A stretch of DNA of 64,000 bases from Meandrina meandrites (Eukaryota; Cnidaria; Anthozoa; Scleractinia; Meandrinidae), in contig OY855908.1 of assembly GCA_963693305.1 (NCBI GenBank), forward strand, positions 930,001 through 994,000, read 5' to 3'. A program made the translations under genes and the position numbers. Each line of letters opens with the position of its first letter. The first letter of the stretch is position 1. The notes beneath the pieces are model-generated. The model had not been told where the DNA came from. It made no database searches and saw only the letters and a list, made by a program, of their open reading frames with translations. This document shows positions 12,484-23,823 of this stretch, piece after piece.

Positions 12484-15400
12484 TCACCACTCTTGCACCA
12501 CCTTGTCTCGAACAAACTCTCCATGTGGCTTGCCAGCATTTGGCGGCAGTAATGCCAGGTAAACTGGTGTTTCTGCACCTGAGAAAGGTGAAGAGCACTT
12601 GTTCAAACATTAAATGGCACAGAAGGAATTCCACTGAAATTTTTAGCCTTTTCCACAAAGACATGCAGGGGTTTCGAAATGTTTTGAAGTAGGTGCCGGT
12701 AACTGAAAGTGTAGGCCATTGTGACAATACCGAGCTTGTTTGTTGAGATCAGAGATGAATGCTATGACCAGAGTAACTGGTGCCATATAATCAAGTCTAC
12801 TAGCTGGCAGAACTCCAGCAGTTGCCAGCTTGTTTTGAAAACCCTGACATGCTAAGTTAATATTTATCACGCAGTATTCAAAGTAAAAATGAGAGAGTAA
12901 TTTGATGGATTGAGAGAGAGTAATTTAATGTTTTCAATAATAAAATTAATATTTTTTGTCATTTACTTTGTGAATACCATGTTACTATTAACACAAGCAA
13001 GTGATAAATGATGACTTGACAAACCAGAGGAGTGGAAATCAAGTTTACAATAATTATTAAAAACAACTCACCCTCGTCAATCGTTTTAGGTGCTTTGGGT
13101 CCAGCCATATCTGTACGGACCCAGCCAGGACAGCACTACATCAGAAAATAAAACAAGCTCAATCAAGCATTAAGATGAACTGTTGTAACATCACTTCTTG
13201 CCGGAGTGCTGTTCAAATACAGACAAATTAACTTACAGCATTTAACAGGATGTCTTCTCGAGGATCTTCTGTCAAAGCCCTGGCCTGGACCTTACTGAGA
13301 GCTGTCATGCCCACTTTTGAGGTACCATATGCTACAGGAGAAATTAAGTCACATTTATTATATGGCTGAATCCGCAAGCGGGCAAGAGGAAGAGGATCCT
13401 GTGTTCTGATTGGCTACCTGAGCAGGCAAGATGGGCTTATCTTGCCCGTCCTCATTTCTGCATCTGAGCCCCGCAAGAAAAAGTTCTCTTTATGGCTATA
13501 TAGAAAATCCTTTATTGACCAAGCTTGTTTGGTCAAGATGCATGGGTGGATATTTGTCTCATCCTTTTTCATTTTTATTGACCTCAACTTCATCTTGGTC
13601 CATAAAAATGCAAAAAAAGAACTTGCCCAATATCTAGCCATCTTGACCTCATGCTTGGTCAATAATGCGTATTTATGTAACATTTAGTAGTACATGAAGA
13701 AATAATTATTGTGCTACACAGTGTTAGTGTCTGCAATAAAAACACCTGTATGAATCAAATTAGTACAATGTGTTGTTCCGGAAAATATCCATACCCCTCC
13801 CAAGGAAGGTTTTTTTGGTTTAAACCCCCCACCCACTCCTCTGGAATTTCCACTAAGCCCCATACTTTCCTTCTAAAATTTTTGCCTTTGAGACCCCCAC
13901 CCCCTCAGAATTTTCATTGACCTTCCATGGGGTGGGTATGGATATTTTCTGGAACTGCACAATTGAAAATCTGTAAGAAAAACCCTGCATGGCTTAAAAA
14001 AGAAGAAATCTGCCTCACCAGTATTGGACCATCCTTTATCTCTATGAACACCATCTTTAACATCCCTGGAAAATAATGAAGATACCAGTGCATGGAAATA
14101 AGAGCTGACAATGGGTTGTTCTAGAAAATATCCATACCCCTCCCACAGAGGGTTTCACCACCCCCCCCCCCTCCCCCACCTTCATCTCAGAATTTTCAAT
14201 GGCCTTCCCCCCTTGGATGCATGGGTACAGATGTTTGCTAAATATCTGATGTGTTAATGTTTAAATAAAGCCTGGTTCCCATATGCTGCCAAACTACCTG
14301 TGACATAGCCACTGGTACTGCCTGGTATAGTATTCCCACATATAAGAACATACACCGCTGGCAACAAAGATTGTTGCAGATCTTTACCGCTGGCATGCCT
14401 GCGAAGTTGACTTGAGTTCAACTTCGCAGGCACTTAGGCGGTTTTTCCAAAGTGCCGGCGATAAGGATACTTTATGAGAACAGTATCCCAGGCATGTTAA
14501 CCTGCGGCTATGTTGCAGGTAGGTCGATGGCATATGAGAACCAGGCTTAATTATTGCAGCATAATTGTAGCAGTAGCATGCATTCCACAAGAACTTACCG
14601 TATTTACCCGAGTATAAGTCGATCCCGTGTATAAGTCGACCCCCTATTTTTGAGGCCATAAACTAAGATTTTTTCGTTTCTGGGTAAGAATCTTCCTGGA
14701 AAACTAACCTTGTGTTTCTTAGAATTTCCTTTCAGGTAGAGGTACTTTAATGAAAAAATCACAGCAAGTTTTAATGTGAAGTTTATTATCGTACTAACGT
14801 GAGCGTTTTTGCAACACATGTTTATCAGGCATTTTGTCCATAATTTTTGAAACAGGCTTCAAAAACCAAATGCACTAATTTCAAACAAACCTTTGCAATT
14901 GTGGAGAGATAGAAGCCGCTTTAGAAGACAAGCAAAACACCAAGTTCCACCAAAAACCTTTGAAAACGATTTGATAAACAACGTGCCAAGCTTGCTCGGG
15001 GTACTTGGTAACCAAGCTATAAAATTGGTGAGGTACTGGTATAGTTTTGCACTTTTCTGATTTGAACTGTAAAACTGTAACTTAATATTATAATTTTGTT
15101 TTGTGTCTGTAATATTTGTAAGATTCCATAGTGGTGTAACAAAAGCTTTAGGTTATGTTTTTCGAGTATGTACAGTATAGTACAGTACTAGACAGTGAAC
15201 TTTTGTGCCAAACTCATTTTCAACCTGTGCTGTAATAGTATTTGCTGGGGAGTGTTGCTGGGGTGTCTATAGTCAAATGAGCAGGAATTAGCAGGATAAT
15301 GTGTAAGACAAACTCACTGAACAAACTTCTCCATTAGAGCAATGAGGCCTTCTTCAGTCAGAGTTGGAGATGAAAACTTCTTTTGTAGTTCTTCTGATAA

Positions 15401-18400
15401 CTGTGACAGTCGTCCAGCTGTGGATGACACATTTACAACCCTTCAAAGAAAAACATAAATATCAACCCTTGGTCATGGTTCCCACAGTTTCAAAATTCCC
15501 AGACTTTTCCCTGATAAAAATACACTTCCTGGCAATTAAATACAAAACATCAGCTATAGTAGCAGCCTCCAGTCTCCAGCCTCTGCTTCAAAAAAAAAAA
15601 AGAAAGAAAGAAAGCATCGCTAAGATCACACAGACCTGAAATATTTCATCAACTGTATTAAATCAATGGTTTTACAATACAATACAATACAAATTTTATT
15701 AACCCATCCCTGATGAGGCTTTTCAGAGTTAAATAAATACATATACTTAAACCTGTAAATACATATTATAAATATACTATGAATATAAAAATAAGTGGTG
15801 TTACAATTTCACTTATTATGTTTGGAGTTGTACTAAAATGCCACATTCTGCTGATCATTGTTAGGGAAGTTTAGCCCCAGTGAGATAATTTGACCATAGA
15901 TGATCATAACTGCAATCTCTGTATTTAACTTAAACAGAGCCTTGTCCAAGAACATAACACAAAGACACTGGTCAGAATCAGCATAGAACAGGAGTCTACT
16001 GCACGTCAAATGATCACTAGGCTGCTACTGTTATACAGATTTGTAATTAGTAGTCGTTCAAGTGGCAAGTCACCTTGCATGTGGCCTCAAGAGAGGAAAC
16101 AGTACATGACACACATCAAGAGTTCCTCGGAAATTTGTGCGCACAGTAACTTCAGCTTGCTCTGTAAATGGGGCTGTTGAATTCATCTGGAAGAAATAAA
16201 AAGGAAAATAAAAAAATACAGGCTGTTTTTGCATTTTCAACCATGGTTTGTAAAAAAAAAATCGAAGCTAAAACAAAACCAACCTTATAAGCAATCCCTG
16301 CATTATTCACAAGAATATCTAAACCACCATACTGTTCTTGGAGAAATGTTTTACACTTCTCAATGCTTTCTATCGATAGAAGGTCCAGCTGATGAAACAG
16401 GGGTGACAACCCTTCACCATTTAGTTTATTAATAGCTTCCTTTCCTCTTTGCTCATCTCTTGCTGGAAATCAAAAGTAAAGAAAGTGACTTTTCAAGCCA
16501 AGTGCACCTTCAACCCAAGACAACAGTGTTGGGAAGGTTAACAGTTGTGTCTTTCCCTCCCTTCTCCTATCCACGTCAAGCGTTAAGTGACTTGAACTAT
16601 TTTTTACTCCTCCCCCTCCCTTGCCAATCACAGGGTTACCCCCAGCATTAAATTCATTGGTACGCATTTATCCACCTGGGTATATACACCTCCCATGGGT
16701 GGACCCAGTGGAGATCAAGAGGCACCATGAGAGTCAAGTATCTTACCCAAGAACACAATCCACTGTTCCTGACCAGGGCTCAAACACTAACTGCTCAATC
16801 CGGAGTCCAGGGCCCGGTTGCATAAAGCAACTTAAGATTACGTGGGATTTTCTACAACCATTCCCTACGCTCTGGAAGTTCTCCTTGCACACTATTATTG
16901 ATAAATGAGCAGAAGGCGGATAAAAGAGTAGTACAAGCGCAATGCGGGTGTGAAAAAAATCCTGTGGGAAACAGAGAACAGTTGCTAAAAATCCCACTTA
17001 AACTTAAGTTGCTTTATGCAACTGGGCCCAGGGCCTTAATTAGGCCACTGCACCTCCCACAATGGGTCAATAAAAATACAACCCATTAAATGCACTACCT
17101 GTGAGAATGACAGTTCCAGAGAATTCTTTGCAAAGTTTTCTAACAATTGCAAATCCTATGCCTTTGTTGGCACCAGTTACCTAAAAAAATTATAAAGAAA
17201 TGCAAACAGTAAGAATGTTGACAATAACGAATAATTAAGGAGCGGAGAACAATTCCCTGTTTGGGCCAAACACTGAGTAAGGTGGTGCGACATGTACTAA
17301 AACCCGAAACAACGAAATGAAACCACCGAAACGAAACGAGCGAAACCACCAAAACAAAACCGCTGAAACGAGTGAAACGAAACAAAATCACAGAAGCAAG
17401 CAAAACCCATTACCATTATTGAGAGCTTACCGTAAACAGGCTAACCTGAGTGATATTCAGGCTAACTGGAGTGTACCTTGCACTCAGGTTAGCCTAAATA
17501 GCACTACTCCGGCTAGCCTGAATGTCGCTCAGGTTAGCCTGAAAAACGCACAGGTTAGCCTGTTTACGGTTAGCTCTCAATAAAAGTAATGGTTTTCCTT
17601 GTTTTGGCAATTTTATTTCGTTTCGCCCGTTTCAGTTGTTTTGGCAGTTTTGTTTCGGTCGTTTCGGTGGTTTCACTCGTTTCATTTCGGTGGTTTCGTT
17701 TCGCTGTTTCGGGTTTTAGTACATGCCAGGTGGTGCTCCACTGGGGATTATACAGTCCTTGCCAAGGAAAACACCTAGCTAATAAAAAAATTTAATATTT
17801 TGCATGAAAATCTTGTGATTGTCTTTAGTTATTTCTGTTTGAGCTGGAAGCAGCTTCAGCTGAATACATAAAATGAAATACATGTACAGTGTATTTTCAA
17901 ACAAAAAAACATGAAAAAATTAGCCGTCATGGCTCGCGTTCTCCAAAACCATCAGAATTTGGTCATTTCAAGTTGTTGTTTTGCAAAAGATGGAAAAATG
18001 AAGATTTGAAGAAATTTAGCAAGATATGTAACCCACACATACAGAGCTTGTTCTGCTTATCATTTTAATAACTGATTGTTAGTTGATGTTCTCGTTTCCA
18101 TTGCTATAGTGGTTATCTTTTTAAAGCCAGCAATCACAAAAGAAACATACCGTAATCAGTATTTAATTATGATCAATCACACCACAGCCTTTTTTTAAAC
18201 ATTATGTAAATAAGCTCTTTATCACTTAATTAAAGAATGACGCTGCAGAAATATAACAATGCAAATCTGCACGATATTCAACAAGTGATTTTTACACTCA
18301 ATTAAAACAAAAAAGAAAAACGAAAACAAAATAATTTTTGACACCACGAGCAGTAGTTGAGAACGAAGAAACCAAAAGTGTATAGCGAAGCAGCTGACAG

Positions 18401-18621
18401 GCTGAGCTGTTGAGCATTCAACATGCAGCTGACCAATAGTAACTACTATGAGCTGACATTTACACCGCAATGATTCAATTCGTGCAAGGTCTTTTTAAAT
18501 TAGGTACCATGGGCTAAGCATACAGTCATCGACGATAATTCACGGGCCTGACTTTTAGAGCAAGGTCTAAACATATGCATGCATATAAGGAGCTTACCAC
18601 TGCAACTTTGGAAGAAGACAT
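12484..18621 (-). CDS. CBR1: Carbonyl reductase [NADPH] 1-like short-chain dehydrogenase, complete
   Basis: Nine exons on the minus strand: 18598-18621, 17099-17180, 16284-16462, 16074-16186, 15318-15440, 14019-14065, 13237-13331, 13072-13135 and 12484-12578. They join in frame to about 273 residues (human CBR1 has 277). Recognisable parts in order: MSSSKVAV start, cofactor motif TGANKGIG, GLDILVNNAGIAYK, the active-site serine strand VVNVSST, catalytic YxxxK in AYGTSKVG, CCPGWVRTDMAGPKAP, and the tail AETPVYLALLPPNAGKPHGE ending VVQEW. The CBR1 family is cytosolic and NADPH-dependent and reduces carbonyls such as quinones, prostaglandins and xenobiotic ketones. All catalytic residues are present. 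The intron 3 donor is GTTGGT, weaker than the others. A Penelope-like fragment lies about 150 bp upstream of the start codon. CBR3 is a vertebrate paralog; a single name cannot be proven here. Confidence 0.93.
13770..13960. mobile_element. MITE copy A in CBR1 intron 6
   Basis: The left end TTCCGGAAAATATCCATACC and right end GGTATGGATATTTTCTGGAA are inverted. Pyrimidine-rich CCCCACCC-type sequence lies between. A degenerate relative starts about 340 bp to the right at 14112, so two members of the same family sit in neighbouring CBR1 introns. Confidence 0.7.
14112..14240. mobile_element. MITE copy B, decayed, in CBR1 intron 5
   Basis: It shares the left end of the 13770-13960 element (TTCTAGAAAATATCCATACC) and the C-rich interior. 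Its right end (GGGTACAGATGTTTGCTA) is more diverged. Boundaries are approximate. Confidence 0.5.
14268..14549. mobile_element. 282-bp MITE with an internal hairpin, CBR1 intron 5
   Basis: The terminal inverted repeats are AAAGCCTGGTTCCCATATGC at the left and GCATATGAGAACCAGGCTTA at the right. At about 14395-14431 a second perfect hairpin, TGCCTGCGAAGTTGA with its complement, sits near the centre. No coding capacity is present. Confidence 0.72.
15670..15760 (-). repeat. 3' tail of a retroelement (minus orientation), (ATTGT)n
   Basis: On the minus strand the sequence reads an AT-rich 3' end, AATAAAATTTGTATTGTATTG, with a short (TTGTA)n tail. This is the form of a 5'-truncated non-LTR element or SINE end. 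No coding part was recognised. It lies in CBR1 intron 4. Confidence 0.45.
16810..17038. mobile_element. 229-bp MITE in CBR1 intron 2
   Basis: The left end GGGCCCGGTTGCATAAAGCA and right end TGCTTTATGCAACTGGGCCC are inverted. The match extends inward (CAACTTAAG/CTTAAGTTG and GTGGGATTTT/AAAATCCCAC) to roughly 45 bp arms. Non-coding. Confidence 0.78.
17289..17725. mobile_element. Nested palindromic element in CBR1 intron 1
   Basis: The outer arms begin ACATGTACTAAAACCCGAAA and end with its complement. They are built from iterated GAAACGA/CGAAACC-type motifs. Nested inside, at 17417-17583, is a second inverted repeat (TTATTGAGAGCTTACCGTAA / TTACGGTTAGCTCTCAATAA) whose arms contain repeated AGGCTAACCTG and its complement. 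Non-coding. Confidence 0.7.
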
Positions 18622-18769
18622 CTTGCTTGTTAGGGTGTCGCCAGACAACAGCAAGCGTCTGACCGAGAAAGAGGACTGGGCATGGGACGCCTTAATGATA
18701 GGGGAGGGGTAAGAAGGGAACGTAATTTTGGTTTCAAACTGAAGTAGACAGTCTGTTAGGCTCGACTTC

Positions 18770-19325
18770 CGCCGTCCTCTCGTGTTAAGTCTGCCAGGAT
18801 ATTATGGTTGCGGCTTAATATGTTACTGACGGGCGTGGTCTTTGGATGATATGTTGTGACCATTGGCACTCTGTTAGTCGCGGTCTGTTTTGCGTTCTTT
18901 CCAGCCAATAGGTGAGCTCTTGATGTAGAAGCTGCCTTACGTCTACCCTCCCGCACAAGCTGGACAGGATAACCACGCGCGATGAAGAAAGACTCCATTG
19001 TGGTCGCTGATTCTTCAAAATCGTCGTCCTCGCTGCAGATTTTACGCAGTCGTAAAAATTGGCTTGTTGGTTTAGCCGCTTTACACTTGAAGGGATGCCA
19101 CGATTTGAAGTTGAGGTAAGAGTGGCTATCCGTTTCCTTGTAGTATATTGATGTTGCGATGCGGTCATCACGAGGTATAAGGTACATGTCCAAGAATGGG
19201 AGTTTAGCGGAGGAGATTGACCATGTATACTCAAGTTTGGGATGGTAGTTTGAGGCGAAGGTAAGAAACTGTTTGAGGTCATCTTCCGTGCAGGAAGCCG
19301 CTCCTGCTACATCGTCCATGTACAT
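18770..19325 (-). pseudogene. Penelope-like element fragment: RT palm to post-RT region
   Basis: On the minus strand the frame begins at the reverse-transcriptase catalytic motif YMDDVAGAASC. It continues through LEYTWSIS, KLPFLDMYL, SIYYKETDSHSYLNF, SQFLRLRKIC and ARGYP, blocks it shares with the two other copies in this window. The RT N-terminus and the GIY-YIG endonuclease are missing. The 5' side (right) runs straight into the tandem array at 19308-19604, and the 3' side breaks off near 18770 close to the CBR1 promoter. It is a dead fragment. Confidence 0.85.
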
Positions 19326-19604
19326 CGTCCATGCTCCGCTACATCGTCCATGCTACATCGTCCATGCTCCGCTACATCGTCCATGTACATCGTCCATGCT
19401 CCGCTACATCGTCCATGCTCTGCTACATCGTCCATGTACATCGTCCATGCTCCGCTACATCGTCCATGCTACATCGTCCATGCTCCGCTACATCGTCCAT
19501 GTACATCGTCCATGCTCCGCTACATCGTCCATGCTCTGCTACATCGTCCATGTACATCGTCCATTCTCTGCTACATCGTCCATGCTACATCGTCCATGCT
19601 CCGC
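19308..19604. repeat. Higher-order tandem array derived from RT catalytic codons
   Basis: Monomers of 13, 14 and 19 bp all contain TACATCGTCCATG, which on the minus strand is CATGGACGATGTA, the codons of the Penelope MDDV motif. They are organised as a 116-bp higher-order unit (13+19+14+19+13+19+19) starting at 19308, 19424 and 19540, the last truncated. The 19-bp monomers add CTCCGC, matching the end of the adjacent inverted-repeat element. All three forward frames are open through the array by chance. Confidence 0.88.
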
Positions 19605-19837
19605 TGGCGCGCTTCGCGCGCAGGAGCTTACAATTGACAGGAAGATCTGAAAACCGACACAACATCGAATTCGTTCATAAATGAAGTATAAACAGTATGA
19701 GGTAACAATTTGTACACATTTTGTTATGAGAATCTGTTTATACTTCATTTATGAGCGAATTCGATGTTGTGTCGGTTTCCAGATCTTCCCGTCAATTATA
19801 AGCTCCTGCGCGCGAAGCGCGCCAGCGGAGCACCATG
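19594..19837. mobile_element. 244-bp inverted-repeat element (MITE)
   Basis: The left arm CTCCGCTGGCGCGCTTCGCG and right arm CGCGAAGCGCGCCAGCGGAG are inverted. Pairing continues through AGGAGCTTA, ATTGACAGGAAGATCTG and ACACAACATCGAATTCG, giving arms of nearly 100 bp around a short centre. It abuts the tandem array. Confidence 0.82.
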
Positions 19838-20212
19838 GGTTAGAATTTTTGGTAAACCCATGAGGCCGAGAAAATTTGGTGCGTACGCCCGCCCGCCCTC
19901 GTCTACAGACTCGCAGGAAGGGGGAGAGGAGACCTAAGGCAGCCCAACCGGGGGTGGGGGAAAAGAATAGGCTGAAGATGGAGAGCAGATGATGCCATCT
20001 CTACTTATCCCTACTTACGTACGTACGTAAACAGAGCTTACAACTTTGACAACCGTTATTATTCCACTATTGCATCATTTTACCATATTAGGGCAAAGAA
20101 CGCACAAAATATGCCACGTTTTTACACTGCAGAACAGGGCAAAAATATGGACTGAAAGCGGAGCGACAAAATTGCCGAACAAAACTTTATTTTTTAGTGG
20201 AATAATAAATCC

Positions 20213-20306
20213 CTTATTCGATGGTTTAAAATATAATACTCGCGGACATTTTGCTCATCGCTCGCAAAATATCCGCGCGTATTATATGCTAAACCATGGA
20301 ATAAGG
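20213..20306. repeat. 94-bp hairpin
   Basis: The arms CTTATTCGATGGTTTAAAAT and ATGCTAAACCATGGAATAAG are inverted. An inner pair, ACTCGCGGACATTTTGC against GCAAAATATCCGCGCG, follows. Non-coding; probably a small MITE. Confidence 0.6.
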
Positions 20307-20422
20307 TGTATTTATTTCAAGTAGTATACGTAACAGGACTAAAGGAAATAATTGGATGAAAATAATTGCGAGGACAGCCAAAATTGGACGAGGCCGTACT
20401 TTAAGCCGATCGAGTATAAACA

Positions 20423-20558
20423 AGTATTGGTTGAGGTTTTTGTGATATCCGTTATAATCAAGGTCTCGTTAAGTGTTATCAACCGAAGCCGAAGGCTAAA
20501 GCTGATAACACTTAACGAGACCTTGATTATTCAAGATATCACAAAAACCGAATATAAT
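20423..20558. repeat. Long palindrome with a 20-bp loop
   Basis: The arms pair over about 55 bp, from AATCAAGGTCTCGTTAAGTG to CACTTAACGAGACCTTGATT, extending outward to GGTTTTTGTGATATC/GATATCACAAAAACC. The loop reads CCGAAGCCGAAGG. No coding content. A similarly built palindrome lies at 36054-36180. Confidence 0.75.
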
Positions 20559-20700
20559 AATTGACGACAAACACACTGTTAAAGAAGCGAATCGACGAGC
20601 CATGTTTTTACTTCGCTGTGTACGAGGTGCCACACCACCCGTGAACTTGATATTGCCTTGGAAATCATGCATTGCGCGCGCAACCTACAAATAAGACAGC

Positions 20701-20881
20701 TGCAAAACAGCCGTATTTTTTGGGAACTCACTCGAGCGGTCTTCGGAGTCTGAAGCCAATGTCAAAACCGAGAGTGAGACTGGTGACGCTCGGGCATGTG
20801 ACGCTCGGCAGACCATCGGCGCTTCGCGCCTTCGACACGCGCGCCTGTTAACCATTTTAGAGAAAAAACGACAGTTTTGCA
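20701..20881. mobile_element. Decayed MITE
   Basis: The ends GCAAAACAGCCGTATTTTTT and AAAAAACGACAGTTTTGC are inverted with a few mismatches. The interior is GC-rich (GGCGCTTCGCGCC). Non-coding, moderate confidence. Confidence 0.5.
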
Positions 20882-21239
20882 ATATGCCTACAGATTATTC
20901 ACAATCTGCTAGCAAATTAGTTAATTAGGGAATTTTTGTACCATTCGCACCACTTCCGAAATTTCCAGAATTTTTGGTTGAAAGGAAAAATACCTCAAAT
21001 CAAATATTAATCGCACATTTATGTTGCTCGCCTGAATTTTTAGCTGCACGCCATCCCGTGTTTCAACATTTTTTATTTTAATCGCTGAACCTTAATTAAC
21101 TGTCAATGATCGGTCGATTGAATGAAACAAGGTCGATCGGTCGCCTTTACAATGTAAAGGAAGGCAAACTATTCAGAACATAGCTATGCGCGACCTTTTG
21201 AGCTTATTAGAGCGCAATTGACAAAAATAGACTGACCGT

Positions 21240-21667
21240 CGGTAACTTTAGAAAGAATATTAGAAACAAAGACCTCAGTGCTCTAATCGAGGATGGGTGT
21301 TCAAACTGTCTCATATGCACTTCTTAATTCTTAAACTACTCACTTAAATATCAATTTTTATTCCTCTCTTGTATTATATTGTATTCGTAATTTTAGAAAC
21401 AGTTTTTTAAATTATTCATTCTTATTTATCCATCCTAATTCTTAACATAGTAAATTATCGCTTTTAATATAGTAAATTATCGTACACTGTAAATTTTAAT
21501 ATATTCTAAAGTAGCCTAGTGTACCCAATTAATTCTTAATTCGTATTCTTAACTGTATATTTTAAATCTTAATATATTGTAACGTAGTAGTGTCCCCAAT
21601 TAGCTTCTGTAAGCTAAATACCTACCCTGACACTTAAATAAAGTTCTTATTATTATTATTATTATTA
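21240..21667 (+). mobile_element. 3' end of a truncated non-LTR retroelement with (ATT)n tail
   Basis: The sequence ends ACTTAAATAAAGTTCTTATT followed by ATT triplets, the tail type of CR1/L2-like elements. Upstream, a short frame near 21270-21326 (GCSNCLICTS then stop) looks like the last codons of the element's ORF. Most of the element is missing at the 5' side. Confidence 0.55.
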
Positions 21668-21821
21668 GAAAGTTACATTCCATATAAATGATTAGAATGC
21701 GTTATTTACTCGTAGCATTGTTGAAGTGATTGAAGCGATAAAAATTTTCACAAGAATTTCCGAAAAATTCTTTATTGCATTGTGTTTGAAGCGAACATAT
21801 TTCTCGTACTATCTGTGAGGA

Positions 21822-23823
21822 ATGAATTTCTATCGGGTATTTGAAGAAGTGTCAAATGACACACCCAGAATTTTGCTGTTGGTCAGTCGCAGTACTATGA
21901 GGCGAACAGCGGACATCTTCCTCCATGTGCTTCCTTCAGGTAAATCCACGTTTTCAATCTTCTTTGTATCAGTCTTTGTCTTTTATCTACTACAGATTGC
22001 TTTAGTTTAGAAATTTCGCTAGCCTTCCAATTTTGGCCCTAAACGCAAGATATTAATCGCCACGCCGCCGAGTTACTCATCGGCCACTAACAAGTTGTTC
22101 GAAACACTGGGCTTCCAAACACTTTAATTCTTGTGAGTACAGTTATTGGATGATTATGTTCAATAAGTCAAGCGCAGTTTTTTTTACTCGCTGTTGGACA
22201 GCTCATACTTTTCTGTTCGTTCGCAGTTTGAATCGTTCCTTTCGGAGTGCTGCTGTGTACATTCAGTGTTCATTTTCATTCTTGTAATAAAAACGAAACT
22301 ATACGATTGCGATGCAATGGACGGAGAAGAAATAAACTATAATTTTTCTGAATTATTGTAATAAAGCTCCCGTCAGTTTCTACAAGCTTTTTAGCAGTCG
22401 TTCCAAAAACGTATTGCACAGCTTGAGAGAGTTATTAGGAGCTAGCAAGTATAGAATTTGCTAATTGCAGTTAGCGGATGTTGGTGTATTGTGTGTTGTT
22501 CGCGCAGGGTATCAGTTGCGAAAAAAATGTTGGACAGTGCCATTATTCTGGATCTTGACTGATCATTCCTTTGTGGATTTTACGTTGGCGAGTTACAACG
22601 CCCCAGTCCTCGTTTCAGACAGTTGAGGTTTGCTTGAAAACTGCTAAATCTGCTGAAGTTTAAATCTGAGTGAGGTCAGCAAAATTTCCAACCTCTTCTC
22701 GTTTGCTCTGCTTAGAGCATGTCTGTACTTTAATTTTACTTTACCAAAACTCTCACTGAATCGTTGTAAAATTTTCATTGTTTTGTAGGCCGAATTTTTG
22801 AAAGAATATATGCACATTAACAAATGGCGTTTACCTTTGTTTTCTCCATGCTGAACAGAGATGATCATGAGTTCTGAAAGAAAGCCCTAGGATTATTGAG
22901 TACAAGAACCGTTTGCATCAATCAGAGTCTGGCCTGAGCTCTTCTCTGCTCTTATTGGAAGCATTTCCTTTCAGTTAAGTACATCATAATTTGCTTTTTT
23001 GTGCAATTGTTTTCTGTGGTTTAAATTTTGATAGTTTTGAGAGTGTAAGAAGTCGATACATTGACCAGTATCTTTCATTAGAGCAAGTCATTGTTACCTT
23101 GATGTACAACCAAATTCTCATAAAGATAATGTATGATAATTAATGATGGAAAGATAATTATTCGTTGAAGCTAGGCCTTAAAGGCTTAACATCCTGTTCG
23201 AGAAAATTGAATTAGAAATCAGAAAAAGACATGATTGACTAAAAATGTTATATCTCCGAAAAGCGAAATTCTTTTCTAAAAATTACCGTAACTTAAAAAG
23301 AATCGTACAGAAAGAAAATGTGCTGAATGAAATAAGAAACAAAAGTTATATTGATATTTCATCCGTTTACTCCAGGATAAAACAGAGGTGTATTAAAGGA
23401 AAGTGCATGGGCTGCTGACTGCAATCATTTTGGATCGATCTGTGTAGCACTTGGACTCTGACGCAAGTTGACAATTGGAAACATCTTATTTCAGATAAGT
23501 ATATTCTTATTTTTCATGTTATTTACCATTTAAGACAAAGTGTGATCATAATGTACTGCTTTCTTTCAATATTGAAAAAATTGTTAAGTATCTTGTCATG
23601 CACAAGTAAAAATTGTAATAAATGAACATGTTATAATTAAATGTCATGCAACAAAGAATAAAAAGGTCGAGTTATGACGTTTCCTCTGTTTACTCCAGGT
23701 TGGACCGAGATGTATCAATAAGAAGCTTGGTCTCCTAAGTTCAACTATTTTGGGTGAAAGTGAAGATGTTTGTAGCTCACGGAGTCTGGCACAAGTTCCA
23801 CAAGTGGAAACATGTTATTTCAG
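21822..23823 (+). other. Exon-array unit A (unknown transcript-like locus)
   Basis: I do not recognise a known gene. A first exon-like block at 21822-21939 starts ATGAATTTCTATCGGGTATT and ends CTTCAG before GTAAAT. Similar cassettes follow near 22531-22630 and 22920-22972, and at 23376-23494 and 23699-23823. The last two begin after TTTACTCCAG and end GGAAACATNTTATTTCAG before ATAAGTA. Both the first block and the cassettes have clear relatives on the opposite strand at 46-54.4 kb. The cassettes look like duplicated exons of about 120 bp, but reading frame is not kept between copies and several donor GTs are changed to AT or TT. It could be a lncRNA, a decayed fast-evolving gene, or a large repeat. 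Confidence 0.45.

Noticed and set aside
14599..14660. Possible element starting CCGTATTTACCCGAGTATAA
   Set aside because: The sequence resembles a common animal repeat end, but I could not find the matching inverted end, so no boundaries can be supported.
19273..19684. Three overlapping + strand frames rich in HRPC and IVHA repeats
   Set aside because: They are translations of the TACATCGTCCATG tandem array antisense to the RT fragment, not proteins.
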